This document shows, one piece after another, positions 36,223 to 44,755 of a DNA stretch of 57,038 nt. Position numbers and translations under genes: made by a program. The notes below the pieces were generated by a model. The model was given only the letters and a program-made list of their open reading frames with translations. It did not search any database and was not told the origin of the DNA. The first letter of the stretch is position 1. The number at the start of each line of letters is the position of its first letter. The DNA is from Pirellulales bacterium (GTDB taxonomy: Bacteria > Planctomycetota > Planctomycetia > Pirellulales > DATAWG01): contig DASZFO010000192.1 in the NCBI GenBank assembly GCA_035939775.1, forward strand, positions 1 to 57,038, written 5' to 3'.

Positions 36223-38638
36223 GCGGCGGATGATACCGAAGATACGCCGCCTGCCCAATAGGTCTTGCTTGCCAGCAGGCGATCGCGACACCCGCAGACA
36301 ATCGATGGTTGCGGGAAAGCCCGCCCTCACGCGATTTCCGCCTCCACCAACTCGTTATCGAGTCGGCTCGAACGATAATCGAGAGAGAAACATTCGTGGC
36401 CGACGCACTATTGGACACTTCCGCGAAGCGACTCGCTCCGACGTCTTGTTCCGCAGTCAGAGGATTGCCCGATGCGTCGGAAGGAGCGATCGTCACGACC
36501 GCCGGGGCGCTGGCCGTGCCGCCGATCACCAATGCGCCGAGAACGATGTGATTGGCCGTGAAATTTCCGCCCGAATTGACGATCAGGCTACCGCTGCCGT
36601 CGATGCCGCCGACGACCTGATTGACGCCGGAGGCCAGTTCTCCGGCGCCGCCAGCGCCAATCGTCAAGTTCGTGCCCGTCGGCAAGGCGCCGGCATTCGC
36701 CAAGATCAGCGTGCCGCCGTTGATCACCGTTCCTCCGGCATAGGAATTGGATCCCGATAGCGTTATCGTGCCATTGGTGCTCTTCGTCAGGCCGCCGGGG
36801 CCAGACAGGTTGGCGCTCACTGTGCCGCCGTTGAGTTGAAACGCAGCGGCGCTGACGCTGCCGCCGATGATGCTGCCGCCCGTATCGAGGGTCAGAGTTC
36901 CTCCGGACGAAAACATTCCGCCGGGAATCACGTTGAGCACACCGCTCGCCGTCACACTGACATTGGTCGTCACCGCCAGGCTGGCGCCAGCGCCGACGGC
37001 CACTTGTCCACCGCCGCTGATCGCCAGCGAGTAAGCCGCTTGAGCCGACGTAACTTGCACGATATTGGCCGTGTCGATAATCGCGTTGGCCGTATTATCG
37101 GGATAGGGCAAACTCGCGCCGGACCATTGCGGATCGGTCCAATTACCGTTCGAGATCCCTTTCCAGGTAAGCGTGGCGGAGCCGGGAGCGAAGGTAAATC
37201 GGTCGGCGGACGTAGTGGCCGACGTTCCGTAGCCGAAAATCGGTTTGGTGACGTTGGCGTTGGGGTTGCTGCTGATGTTGTCGGTTTCCTGGATGCCCGA
37301 CTGGACCGTGATATCGACCATCCCCGAGCCGCTTGGCACGATCGCCTTGATTTGCGAATCGCTCACCACGGTTAAAGAACTTGCAGGCATATTGCCGAAC
37401 AGCACCGACAAGCGCCCTGCCGCGCCCGAGAAGTTCTGTCCGGTAATCGTGATTGTGCTGCCGGCCAAACCGGTCGTCGCGCTCAGGCCGGTCACGCGGG
37501 GCGTCAGGTCCACGACCTCGAAGTCGCCTGCGTTTAGCGCCTTCAGTCCGTTCGAGGCGAAGATGTCGTTCAGATTCCAGGTCAACTTGGTGTTGGGGGA
37601 ATCCACATTGTCTATTGTCGCGGAGGCGCCCGTGACGTACATCGCGGTGCCGATATCCGCGACGATCAGACCATACTGCTGCATGGCGCGAGCAATGATT
37701 TGGGATTCCGGAGGCATGTTGCCGATCAGCATGTTGACGGCCGTCGTGTTCGCCAGCCGCAGCCGCGCTCCGAACGGCAGCTTGTCGGACGCTTGCGAGT
37801 CACTGACCATGTGGGAGGCAGGATAGATGTACTGCGGGTTGACCACACTGCTCGGCAGCGTGAGGCGCAGGGCGTGATTGATGACACCTTGCCCTCCCTC
37901 GGAAACCGTCAGCCCCTCGTCGGGCCGAGCCAGACCGGCCAGGATCGACAATCCGGCCGCGTCGGCCGAAGTGGCGCCGAGCGTGCGGAACTCGTCGGTC
38001 TTCATGTTCCAAACAGTTTCCTGCGCCGCGTGCCAGGCGGTATCCGTCTTGGTCAATTCCACATTATGGTTGTTCGGGAACAAGGTGGGGTCATTCGGCC
38101 GCGACACACCGTATAGTTCATAGGCCACGTTGTTATCTTCATCGAAGACGATCAGGTGCGAATCGCCGCGCTGGTTGGTGCCGTAGCCGCCCCCGTTGAG
38201 GTTCGGTCCGTTTTGGTAATCCCCTTCGAGGACCGCGTTCGGCGGGATCGGGACCGGAACGATGTCGCTCTCGCCCGGATAATTGTCGATCTGGACGTTG
38301 ATCGTCGGCGTGCTGTTGCCGTGAATGATATTGAACGGAATCCCATATAGCGGGCTGGTGCCGTTGACCGGATCGTCCGCGCCCCAATCGGGATGAATAT
38401 GGACCGTAGCGCCGATATTCGCGATAACGGCCGACGAGTTGGCCGCCACGGGCGCGGCGCTGATATTCTGGTTCCATGCATTATCCGCGGGAAAGAGTTG
38501 CAGACCCTGGAGCGAAAGCGCCATCCGCTCTTCCAGCACTTCCACCTGGCAGCGGCACCGCCGTGGCCGACGACTTGCGTTGCAAGCGCGCCTCGCGGAA
38601 CGAACCGAGAACAAACTGCGCAGAAACCGGATCCACAT
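36140..38638 (-). CDS. Exported TIG/beta-repeat protein with LEPR-XLL-like start, probable frameshift at the 3' end
   Basis: 832 residues as read. The basic N-terminus leads to CQVEVLEERMALSLQ, a LEPR-XLL-like sorting motif. A 330-residue domain of unknown function follows (from LFPADNAWNQNIS), then an IPT/TIG domain (about 385-455, VTGLSATTGLAGSTITITG) and one W-G-W module with a beta-strand repeat (TITLSGSNSYAGGTVINGG). The module VGGIDGSGSLIVNSGGNF leading to TANHIVLGALVIGG also occurs near the end of the giant protein at 14850. The last 62 residues (SIIVRADSITSWWRRKSRE onwards) are not protein-like and overlap the DAC gene. A 2-nt loss in the (GA)4 tract at 36381-36388 would restore a stop at 36327. 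Confidence 0.72.
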   Translation of the reverse strand: MWIRFLRSLFSVRSARRACNASRRPRRCRCQVEVLEERMALSLQGLQLFPADNAWNQNISAAPVAANSSAVIANIGATVHIHPDWGADDPVNGTSPLYGIPFNIIHGNSTPTINVQIDNYPGESDIVPVPIPPNAVLEGDYQNGPNLNGGGYGTNQRGDSHLIVFDEDNNVAYELYGVSRPNDPTLFPNNHNVELTKTDTAWHAAQETVWNMKTDEFRTLGATSADAAGLSILAGLARPDEGLTVSEGGQGVINHALRLTLPSSVVNPQYIYPASHMVSDSQASDKLPFGARLRLANTTAVNMLIGNMPPESQIIARAMQQYGLIVADIGTAMYVTGASATIDNVDSPNTKLTWNLNDIFASNGLKALNAGDFEVVDLTPRVTGLSATTGLAGSTITITGQNFSGAAGRLSVLFGNMPASSLTVVSDSQIKAIVPSGSGMVDITVQSGIQETDNISSNPNANVTKPIFGYGTSATTSADRFTFAPGSATLTWKGISNGNWTDPQWSGASLPYPDNTANAIIDTANIVQVTSAQAAYSLAISGGGQVAVGAGASLAVTTNVSVTASGVLNVIPGGMFSSGGTLTLDTGGSIIGGSVSAAAFQLNGGTVSANLSGPGGLTKSTNGTITLSGSNSYAGGTVINGGTLILANAGALPTGTNLTIGAGGAGELASGVNQVVGGIDGSGSLIVNSGGNFTANHIVLGALVIGGTASAPAVVTIAPSDASGNPLTAEQDVGASRFAEVSNSASATNVSLSIIVRADSITSWWRRKSREGGLSRNHRLSAGVAIACWQARPIGQAAYLRYHPPHDSARYSASGNRDRDWPGNHPPGSALV

Positions 38639-38779
38639 GGGAGCCTCCTCTCTGGGCAGCTTGATTATATCTACCGGGCGCGATACGCAGTAATCGCCCG
38701 CGCGAGCGAGATGGTCGGCTGCCCTGATGCCGCCGGACGACAGCGACCTCGGTCGGACATTTGGAGACGCCCGTGAGTA

Positions 38780-40153
38780 TTAGGGCCGCTTCAACGCTGT
38801 GAGTGTCTCGGCCAGGCACTCGACGAGAAAGTCGACGTCGTCCTTGGTGAGGCACATCGGCGGCTTGATGCGCAGTACGTTCCCATATAGCCCTCCCTTG
38901 CCCAACAGTAAGCCACGCTCTTTGCAGTGTTCCAGCAGGTCGGCGGTTTCGGTGGTTGCCGGCTCTTTGGATTCGCGATCGCGCACCAGCTCGACTCCCA
39001 GCATCAATCCCATCCCGCGCACGTCACCCACCAATGGCTGGCGCTGCTGTAGATCGAGTAGCCGGTCCTTGAGATAGCCGCCCACGACGCGGGCGTTTTC
39101 CTGGATGTTCTCGCGATCGATCACTTCCAGCGTGGCCAGGCCCTGCGTCATCGAGATTGGATTGCCGCCGAACGTGTTGAAATGGACGCGGTTGGTCGTC
39201 GTGTGGGCGATCTCGGCGCGGGTGACACAAGCCCCCAGCGGCGCGCCGTTGCCGATGCCCTTGGCCATGGTCACCAGATCGGGTGTCACGCCCCAATTCT
39301 CGAATCCCCAGAAGTGCGTGCCCGTGCGTCCGAAGCCGGTTTGCACTTCGTCGGCGATGCACAATCCGCCATGACGACGGACGATGTCGTAGATAATCTG
39401 AAAGTATTCCGGCGGCGGCGTCACGGTGCCGCCAACGCCCTGGATCGGCTCGGCGATGAAGCACGCTGGATTGCCCGAAGTTTCGTAGCGAATCAAGGGC
39501 TCGATGTCGCGCGCGCAGCGGATATCGCAGGTGGGATAGGTCAGACCGTAGGGACAGCGGTAGCAATAGCCGGGCGTGGCATTCTTGACAGTCGTGGGCG
39601 GATTGCTGGGAAACTTCCAAGTGCCAACGGCCGTCAGCGCCATCGTGCCTTGGGTGCCGCCGTGATAGCCGTTGCGCAGCGAGATGATCTCGGAGCGACC
39701 GGTGAACTCGCGCGACATCAGGATCGCCAATTCGTTGGCTTCGCTGCCGGAGTTGGTGAAATAGGAAAGGTTCAGCTCAGAATCAGCCGGCATGTGCTCG
39801 GCCAGTTTTTTGCCCAACAGCCCGATCGTCGGGTGAAGGTAAATCGTCGTGGCGTGCTGCAGCTTGCCTGCCTGCTCGCGCACCTTTTCGACGATGTACG
39901 GATGACAATGCCCGACCGAGACGGTGACGATTCCCGCGATGGCGTCGAGATAGCGCCGCCCGCGCTCGTCCCAGACGTACTGCATGTGCCCTTCGACGAC
40001 CATCAGCGGGTCGCGATAATAAGTGATCAGTCCGGGCGTGAGATATTTTCGGCGCAGGGCCATCACCTCGTCTCGACTGGGGCCGTCGTAGGGCGCCGGC
40101 GCGTGATCACAGATTGGAAGCCGCGGGGTTTGAGGTTTTGCAGTGGCGGCCAC
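38780..40153 (-). CDS. Class III aminotransferase, AGXT2-like (beta-alanine/malonate semialdehyde step)
   Basis: 457 residues. PLP enzyme that most resembles alanine-glyoxylate/beta-aminoisobutyrate aminotransferase AGXT2: LPICDHAPAPYDG at the N-terminus, GIVTVSVGHCHP (about 74-85), the TNSGSEANELA PLP-phosphate loop, ADEVQTGFGRTG, and Schiff-base Lys298 (TMAKGIGNGAPLG). A Cys-rich insert (YCYRCPYGLTYPTCDIRC) is shared with bacterial relatives. It would transfer the amino group of beta-alanine, the end product of pyrimidine breakdown. I use the GTG at 40153, 8 nt after a GGAG, because conserved sequence begins before the first internal ATG and the upstream ATG at 40357 lies inside mmsA. It lies 50 bp after mmsA. 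Confidence 0.88.
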   Translation of the reverse strand: MAATAKPQTPRLPICDHAPAPYDGPSRDEVMALRRKYLTPGLITYYRDPLMVVEGHMQYVWDERGRRYLDAIAGIVTVSVGHCHPYIVEKVREQAGKLQHATTIYLHPTIGLLGKKLAEHMPADSELNLSYFTNSGSEANELAILMSREFTGRSEIISLRNGYHGGTQGTMALTAVGTWKFPSNPPTTVKNATPGYCYRCPYGLTYPTCDIRCARDIEPLIRYETSGNPACFIAEPIQGVGGTVTPPPEYFQIIYDIVRRHGGLCIADEVQTGFGRTGTHFWGFENWGVTPDLVTMAKGIGNGAPLGACVTRAEIAHTTTNRVHFNTFGGNPISMTQGLATLEVIDRENIQENARVVGGYLKDRLLDLQQRQPLVGDVRGMGLMLGVELVRDRESKEPATTETADLLEHCKERGLLLGKGGLYGNVLRIKPPMCLTKDDVDFLVECLAETLTALKRP

Positions 40154-40203
40154 GGTTGTGTCTCCAGCGTTCAAAGTTGACGCGTTCAGCGCGATGGTTC
40201 CGC

Positions 40204-41739
40204 CTACGCCTCGCCCTGTTTTGGTTTCCAGATTGGGTCGGCGTGCGATTCTTTGGCCGAGCGAAACCAGCGCGTCATGGTTAGCTTCTGCTGCGTGTAA
40301 AACTGCACTCCTTCGGTCCCCTGGATGTGCAAATCGCCGAAGAACGACTTGTTCCAACCGGTGAAGGGAAACCAGGCCATCGGCGCCGGGACGCCCACGT
40401 TGATGCCGATCATGCCGGCGTTGAAACGGCGCTGAAACTCCCGCGCGGCATAACCGCTTTGGGTGAAAATGCAGGCCCCGTTGCCATACTCGCAGTCCTG
40501 GCCAAGGGCCAACGCCTCGTCGAGATCATCGGCGCGCATTACCGACAGCACGGGGCCGAACACCTCCTCGCGCGCCAGGCGCATGTCCGAGCGCACGCGG
40601 TCGACCACGCTCGGGCCGAGCAGAAAGCCGTCGCGGGGCAGGTCGAACGAACGGCCGTCGAGCGCCACCTCGGCGCCTTCGCTGCGCGCGACGTCCAGAT
40701 AGCTCGCCACGCGGTCGCGATGCGCGGCGTTGATCAGGGGGCCCATGTCGACTTCCGCGCCGCCATCGGTGGCGCCGACCTTCATCCTCTGTCCGGCGCG
40801 ACACAGGCCCTCGACAACGTCGTCGGCGATGCGCCCGACGGGCACGGCCAGGCTGCCCGCCATGCAGCGCTCGCCGGCGCAGCCGAAAGCCGACGCTTGG
40901 ATGGCCTTGACGGCCTGTTCGACGTCGGCGTCGGGCATGATGATCAAATGGTTCTTAGCGCCGCCAGCCGCTTGGACCCGCTTGCCATGCGCGGTGCCGG
41001 TTTCATAAATGTGACGCGCCACGCTGGTCGAGCCGACAAACGAGATCGCCCGCACCAGCGGATGCGTCAACAGCGCATCGACTGCCGTCTTGTCGCCGTG
41101 AACGATATTGAACACGCCCTCGGGCAGACCCGACTCGGCCAACAGCTCGGCGAATTTCATGGCTGAGAGCGGCACCTTTTCCGAAGGTTTGAGCACGAAC
41201 GTGTTGCCGCAGGTCAGCGCCACCGGAAACATCCACAGCGGAACCATCGAGGGAAAGTTGAACGGCGTGATGCCGACGCACACTCCCACCGGATGCCGAT
41301 TCGTCTGGCAATCGACGTTGGGCGCAAGATTCTCCAGCGACTGGCCCATCAACAAACTGGGAATGCCACACGAAAACTCGACCATCTCAATCCCGCGCTG
41401 CATTTCGGCGCGGGCCTCGGAGATCGTCTTGCCGTGCTCGCGCGTCACCAGGGCGGCCAGTTCCTCGAACCGCGCTTGCAGTCGCTCACGAAAACGAAAC
41501 ATCACCCGGGCGCGCTCGACCGCCGGCGTTTCACTCCACGCTGCTATCGCGGCCGCCGCAGCGAGAACCGCCCGATCAACCTCCTCGGCCGTGCACAGGG
41601 GAACGCGGGCTTGCACGAAACCGGTCGACGGATTGAAAACATCTCCGCGACGGTCGCTCGCAGACGGCTCGAAGCAACCGGCAATGTAGACCGGCACATC
41701 GATTGGTTGTACCCGATGGTCGGAAACCGGCAATGCCAT
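40204..41739 (-). CDS. mmsA: (Methyl)malonate-semialdehyde dehydrogenase, CoA-acylating
   Basis: 511 residues, aldehyde dehydrogenase superfamily. It oxidises malonate or methylmalonate semialdehyde with NAD and CoA to acetyl- or propionyl-CoA. Catalytic Cys292 lies in AGERCMAGS. The usual ALDH glutamate is replaced (AAGGAKNHLII, Asn263), which is diagnostic of the CoA-dependent subgroup. ITPFNFPSMVPLWMFPVAL is also typical. It takes the product of the aminotransferase gene that follows on the same strand. It is divergent from the beta-ureidopropionase gene across the palindrome at 41920. Confidence 0.93.
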   Translation of the reverse strand: MALPVSDHRVQPIDVPVYIAGCFEPSASDRRGDVFNPSTGFVQARVPLCTAEEVDRAVLAAAAAIAAWSETPAVERARVMFRFRERLQARFEELAALVTREHGKTISEARAEMQRGIEMVEFSCGIPSLLMGQSLENLAPNVDCQTNRHPVGVCVGITPFNFPSMVPLWMFPVALTCGNTFVLKPSEKVPLSAMKFAELLAESGLPEGVFNIVHGDKTAVDALLTHPLVRAISFVGSTSVARHIYETGTAHGKRVQAAGGAKNHLIIMPDADVEQAVKAIQASAFGCAGERCMAGSLAVPVGRIADDVVEGLCRAGQRMKVGATDGGAEVDMGPLINAAHRDRVASYLDVARSEGAEVALDGRSFDLPRDGFLLGPSVVDRVRSDMRLAREEVFGPVLSVMRADDLDEALALGQDCEYGNGACIFTQSGYAAREFQRRFNAGMIGINVGVPAPMAWFPFTGWNKSFFGDLHIQGTEGVQFYTQQKLTMTRWFRSAKESHADPIWKPKQGEA

Positions 41740-41919
41740 GTGACGAATTCAATTCGCTGGGAGTGCGTTCGGACCCGATACGAACACCGACACGAGCGCT
41801 CGAATCGCGCGAAAAACGGCTTGCTCGCCCTCGACCTTTGCCTATCATGGAATGACGTCGTCCGGGCGATGCGTCCGACGAGAGTGAGTATACGGCCAAC
41901 GCGATCCAGTTGTCATTAG

Positions 41920-42038
41920 AACGCCTAGCAAATCCGGCGGGGACCGTCCCCCTTTTGCGCGGGCACCATCGCCGCGATGGTCGGCGGAGCAAAACGGGGA
42001 CTGTCCCCTTCCCGCGGCCGGATTTGTTAGGCGCTCTT
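41920..42038. repeat. Long nested palindrome, family P1, copy B
   Basis: About 119 bp. Outer arms around CGCCTAGCAAATCCGG (from 41922) and CCGGATTTGTTAGGCG (42018-42033) pair with one mismatch; inside are GGGGACCGTCCCCC, an ACCATCG-CCG-CGATGGT hairpin and CGGAGCAAAACGGGGACTGT. About 95% identical by eye to the copy at 47456. It fills the divergent gap between mmsA and the beta-ureidopropionase gene, only 14 bp before the latter's ATG. Confidence 0.85.
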
Positions 42039-42052
42039 AGGGGAGTGGCGTC

Positions 42053-42922
42053 ATGTCTCGAATTGTGCGCGGCGGCTTGATCCAGGCAACTCTGTGTGAG
42101 CCGGCGTCGTCGCCCGTGGCCAAGATCAAGCAGGCGATGATCGATAAGCACGAGGCGCTGATCGCCCAAGCGGCCGCGCGGGGCGCTCAGATCGTGTGCC
42201 TGCAAGAGCTGTTTTACGGTCCCTATTTTTGCGCCGAGCAGCAGACCAAGTGGTACGACCTGACGGAGCGTGTGCCGGAAGGGCCGACCACCGAGCGGTT
42301 CTGCGAACTTGCGCGTAAGCACGGCATTGTGATTGTGATGCCGATTTATGAAGAAGAGAACACCGGCGTTTACTACAACACGGCGGCCGTGATCGATGCC
42401 GACGGCGGCTACCTCGGCAAGTTCCGGAAGATGCACATTCCTCAAGTGCTGCCCGGCTTTTGGGAGAAGTACTACTTCCGTCCGGGAAACCTGGGGTATC
42501 CGGTGTTTCGCACCCGCTTCGCCCAGATCGGCGTTTACATTTGCTACGACCGCCATTTTCCAGAGGGGGCCCGCTGCCTGGGTTTGAACGGCGCCGAAAT
42601 CGTGTTCAATCCGTCGGCCACCGTCGCGGGCCTGTCGGAGTATCTCTGGAAGCTAGAGCAGCCGGCGCACGCGGCGGCCAACGGATACTTCGTGGGCGCG
42701 ATCAATCGCCCGGGCTGGGAGGAACCCTGGCGTATCGGCGAATTCTATGGCCAAAGCTACTTCTGCGATCCTCGGGGGAAAATCCTAGTCGAGGGAGCGC
42801 GAAACACCGACGACATCGTGATCGGGGACCTCGATCTGGATCTGATTCGCGAAGTGCGCAACACCTGGCAGTTCTATCGCGACCGCCGGCCCGAAACTTA
42901 TGGGGCAATCACCGCTCTTTGA
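42053..42922 (+). CDS. Beta-ureidopropionase (N-carbamoyl-beta-alanine amidohydrolase), nitrilase type
   Basis: 289 residues, nitrilase superfamily. The catalytic triad is readable: Glu52 (CLQELF), Lys126 (KFRKMHIPQ) and Cys164 (YICYDRHFPEGAR). The HIPQVLPGFWEKYYFRPGN and NPSATVAGLSEYLW segments are typical of N-carbamoyl-beta-alanine and N-carbamoylputrescine amidases; the pyrimidine context makes the first more likely. It releases CO2 and ammonia from N-carbamoyl-beta-alanine, third step of the reductive pathway. The ribosome-binding GGGGAG lies just past the right arm of the palindrome. Confidence 0.9.
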   Translation: MSRIVRGGLIQATLCEPASSPVAKIKQAMIDKHEALIAQAAARGAQIVCLQELFYGPYFCAEQQTKWYDLTERVPEGPTTERFCELARKHGIVIVMPIYEEENTGVYYNTAAVIDADGGYLGKFRKMHIPQVLPGFWEKYYFRPGNLGYPVFRTRFAQIGVYICYDRHFPEGARCLGLNGAEIVFNPSATVAGLSEYLWKLEQPAHAAANGYFVGAINRPGWEEPWRIGEFYGQSYFCDPRGKILVEGARNTDDIVIGDLDLDLIREVRNTWQFYRDRRPETYGAITAL

Positions 42923-42964
42923 CGACGCTGCCTGTTGGAGCTTCAATGCTGATACGGTGGGTGT

Positions 42965-42991
42965 CATGGCCACTGCCCCCGAGTGGCCATG
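42965..42991. repeat. Perfect 10-bp palindrome CATGGCCACT...AGTGGCCATG
   Basis: Arms 42965-42974 and 42982-42991 around GCCCCCG, in the gap between the convergent beta-ureidopropionase and permease genes. A hairpin of this kind may act as a transcription end in both directions. Confidence 0.65.
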
Positions 42992-43004
42992 CGTCGTTGC
43001 AACT

Positions 43005-43030
43005 CATACCCACGCCGAGCCGTGGGCATG
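43005..43030. repeat. Palindrome CATACCCACG...CGTGGGCATG
   Basis: Arms 43005-43014 and 43021-43030 with one mismatch, loop CCGAGC, 14 bp from the preceding palindrome and of a different sequence family. Confidence 0.6.
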
Positions 43031-43064
43031 GCACCCAACATATCAAAATAGCTTTGAAGCTCGA

Positions 43065-44588
43065 CTAGGACCGTGCCGCCGAACGGCTGAGCTTCATCAG
43101 CGCGAAGTAGCTGACAAACGCCACGCCGAAGCTGACGAACCAGGCATAGTCGTAGAGCCTTGACCAGATGCTGCCCACGTCGGCAAGTCCCGCCGTATTG
43201 GCAAAGCCTGGTAGACACGGCGCGATGCCCGCCGCCAGCGCCAGCATGGCGCAAGGATTCCAACCGTTGCGATACCAATAGGGACCTTGCCGGCGATAGA
43301 GTCCAGGCAAATCGAGCCGCATCCGCCGAATGACGTAGTAGTCGGCGATCAGCACGCCGCCGCAGGCTCCCAATAGCAACGAGTAGCCGATCAACCACCT
43401 GTCGATGTACACGCTGGCGTTGGCCAGCAGCCGCCAGGGTTGAATGAGGATTCCTATTAATCCCGTGATCAGGCCGCCGATGCGAAAGGTGATCAGCTTC
43501 GGCCGCAGATGGGCGAAGTCGTTCGCCGGTCCGACGACATTGGCGGCAATGTTCGTTGCCAGCGTCGCCAAACCCAGCGAGATCATGGCGATGATCAGCG
43601 TGAGCGGGCTGTCGAATCGGGTCAAAAGCTGCACGGGATCCCAAATCGGCTTGCCATAGATCGCGACGGTGGCACTGGTCACGGCGACCCCGATGAACGA
43701 GTACAAACCCATCGTCATCGGCAGCCCGAGGGCTTGCCCGAGCACCTGATCGCGCTGCGAATAGGCGTAGCGGCTGAAGTCGGGAATGTTCAGCGAGAGC
43801 GTGGCCCAGAAGCTGACGTTGGCCGTGAGCGCCGGAAAGAAGAAGACCCAAAACTGCCCCGCTTTGGGCTGGCCCGCGGCGAATTGCGATGGCTTTGAGA
43901 GCATCGGTCCGAACCCGCCGGCCCGATGATAGGCCCAGGCCAGCAACAGCAGCCCCAGCGCGATCAACAGCGGCGCTTTGATATTCAACAATATGCGGAT
44001 CGACTCCATGCCGCGCCATACCACGAGGATGTTCAAGAGCCAGAACGCGAGAAAGCAGGCGAGCTGCGGAGCTGTGATATCCAAGTAGGCGATCGGCGGA
44101 TAGGCATGCAGCCCCGGAAACCAAACGCCCAGCAGCGTATAAAGCGCCATGCCGCCGATCCAGGTCTGAATGCCGAACCAGCCGCAGGCCACTAGGGCCC
44201 GCATCAAGGCCGGTATGTTCGCGCCGCGGATGCCGAACGCCGCGCGGCAGTACACCGGAAACGGAATCCCATAGCGCGTGCCGGCATGAGCGTTCAAGAT
44301 CATTGGCACCAGCACGATGCAGTTGCCCAGAAAGATCGTCATTACGGCTTGTCGCCAATCCATGCCCAGCTCAATCAGCGACGAGGCGAGCATGTAGGTC
44401 GGAATGCAGGCCGACATGCTGATCCATAGGACGGCCAGATCGCGCACACCCCACTTGCGCCGCGCCCGCGAAACCGGCGCCATGTCCGGGCTGTAGTATT
44501 CAGACGAAGAGACGTCTTGCGTAAGTTCGCAGATGTCGCCGTTGACTGGCGCTACTGGCGGATCGCTGTTGGAAGCGTTCGTCGACAT
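43065..44588 (-). CDS. NCS1 family nucleobase/cation symporter
   Basis: 507 residues with about twelve membrane segments, NCS1 family (uracil, allantoin, cytosine, hydantoin permeases). Visible hallmarks: ISMSACIPTYMLASSLIELG in the first helix region, GWFGIQTWIGG (helix 3), SLNIPDFSRYA and IAANVVGPANDFAHLRP. Next to dihydropyrimidinase and other uracil-catabolic genes, uracil, cytosine or a hydantoin is the likely substrate. The ATG at 44588 (MSTNASN) or 44597 could be the start. It is convergent with the beta-ureidopropionase gene and divergent from dihydropyrimidinase. Confidence 0.9.
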   Translation of the reverse strand: MSTNASNSDPPVAPVNGDICELTQDVSSSEYYSPDMAPVSRARRKWGVRDLAVLWISMSACIPTYMLASSLIELGMDWRQAVMTIFLGNCIVLVPMILNAHAGTRYGIPFPVYCRAAFGIRGANIPALMRALVACGWFGIQTWIGGMALYTLLGVWFPGLHAYPPIAYLDITAPQLACFLAFWLLNILVVWRGMESIRILLNIKAPLLIALGLLLLAWAYHRAGGFGPMLSKPSQFAAGQPKAGQFWVFFFPALTANVSFWATLSLNIPDFSRYAYSQRDQVLGQALGLPMTMGLYSFIGVAVTSATVAIYGKPIWDPVQLLTRFDSPLTLIIAMISLGLATLATNIAANVVGPANDFAHLRPKLITFRIGGLITGLIGILIQPWRLLANASVYIDRWLIGYSLLLGACGGVLIADYYVIRRMRLDLPGLYRRQGPYWYRNGWNPCAMLALAAGIAPCLPGFANTAGLADVGSIWSRLYDYAWFVSFGVAFVSYFALMKLSRSAARS

Positions 44589-44755
44589 TCGTAGCAATAT
44601 ACCCGCCGACGCTCGCGCGGCCAGTCCGGAAATCGGTGCCGAACGGGGCCGCTTGACGATCTCCCTTACGGACGCGACAAATATGGCGTGTCACGGCTGG
44701 ACGGGCTCCATGAAGAATCGCCGTTGGCACGGACCGCTTCGGCGAGAAACGAGCA

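Noticed and set aside
41932-42045. Palindrome as an intrinsic terminator for mmsA or the beta-ureidopropionase gene
   Set aside because: It lies at the 5' ends of both genes, not the 3' ends, and has no T tract.
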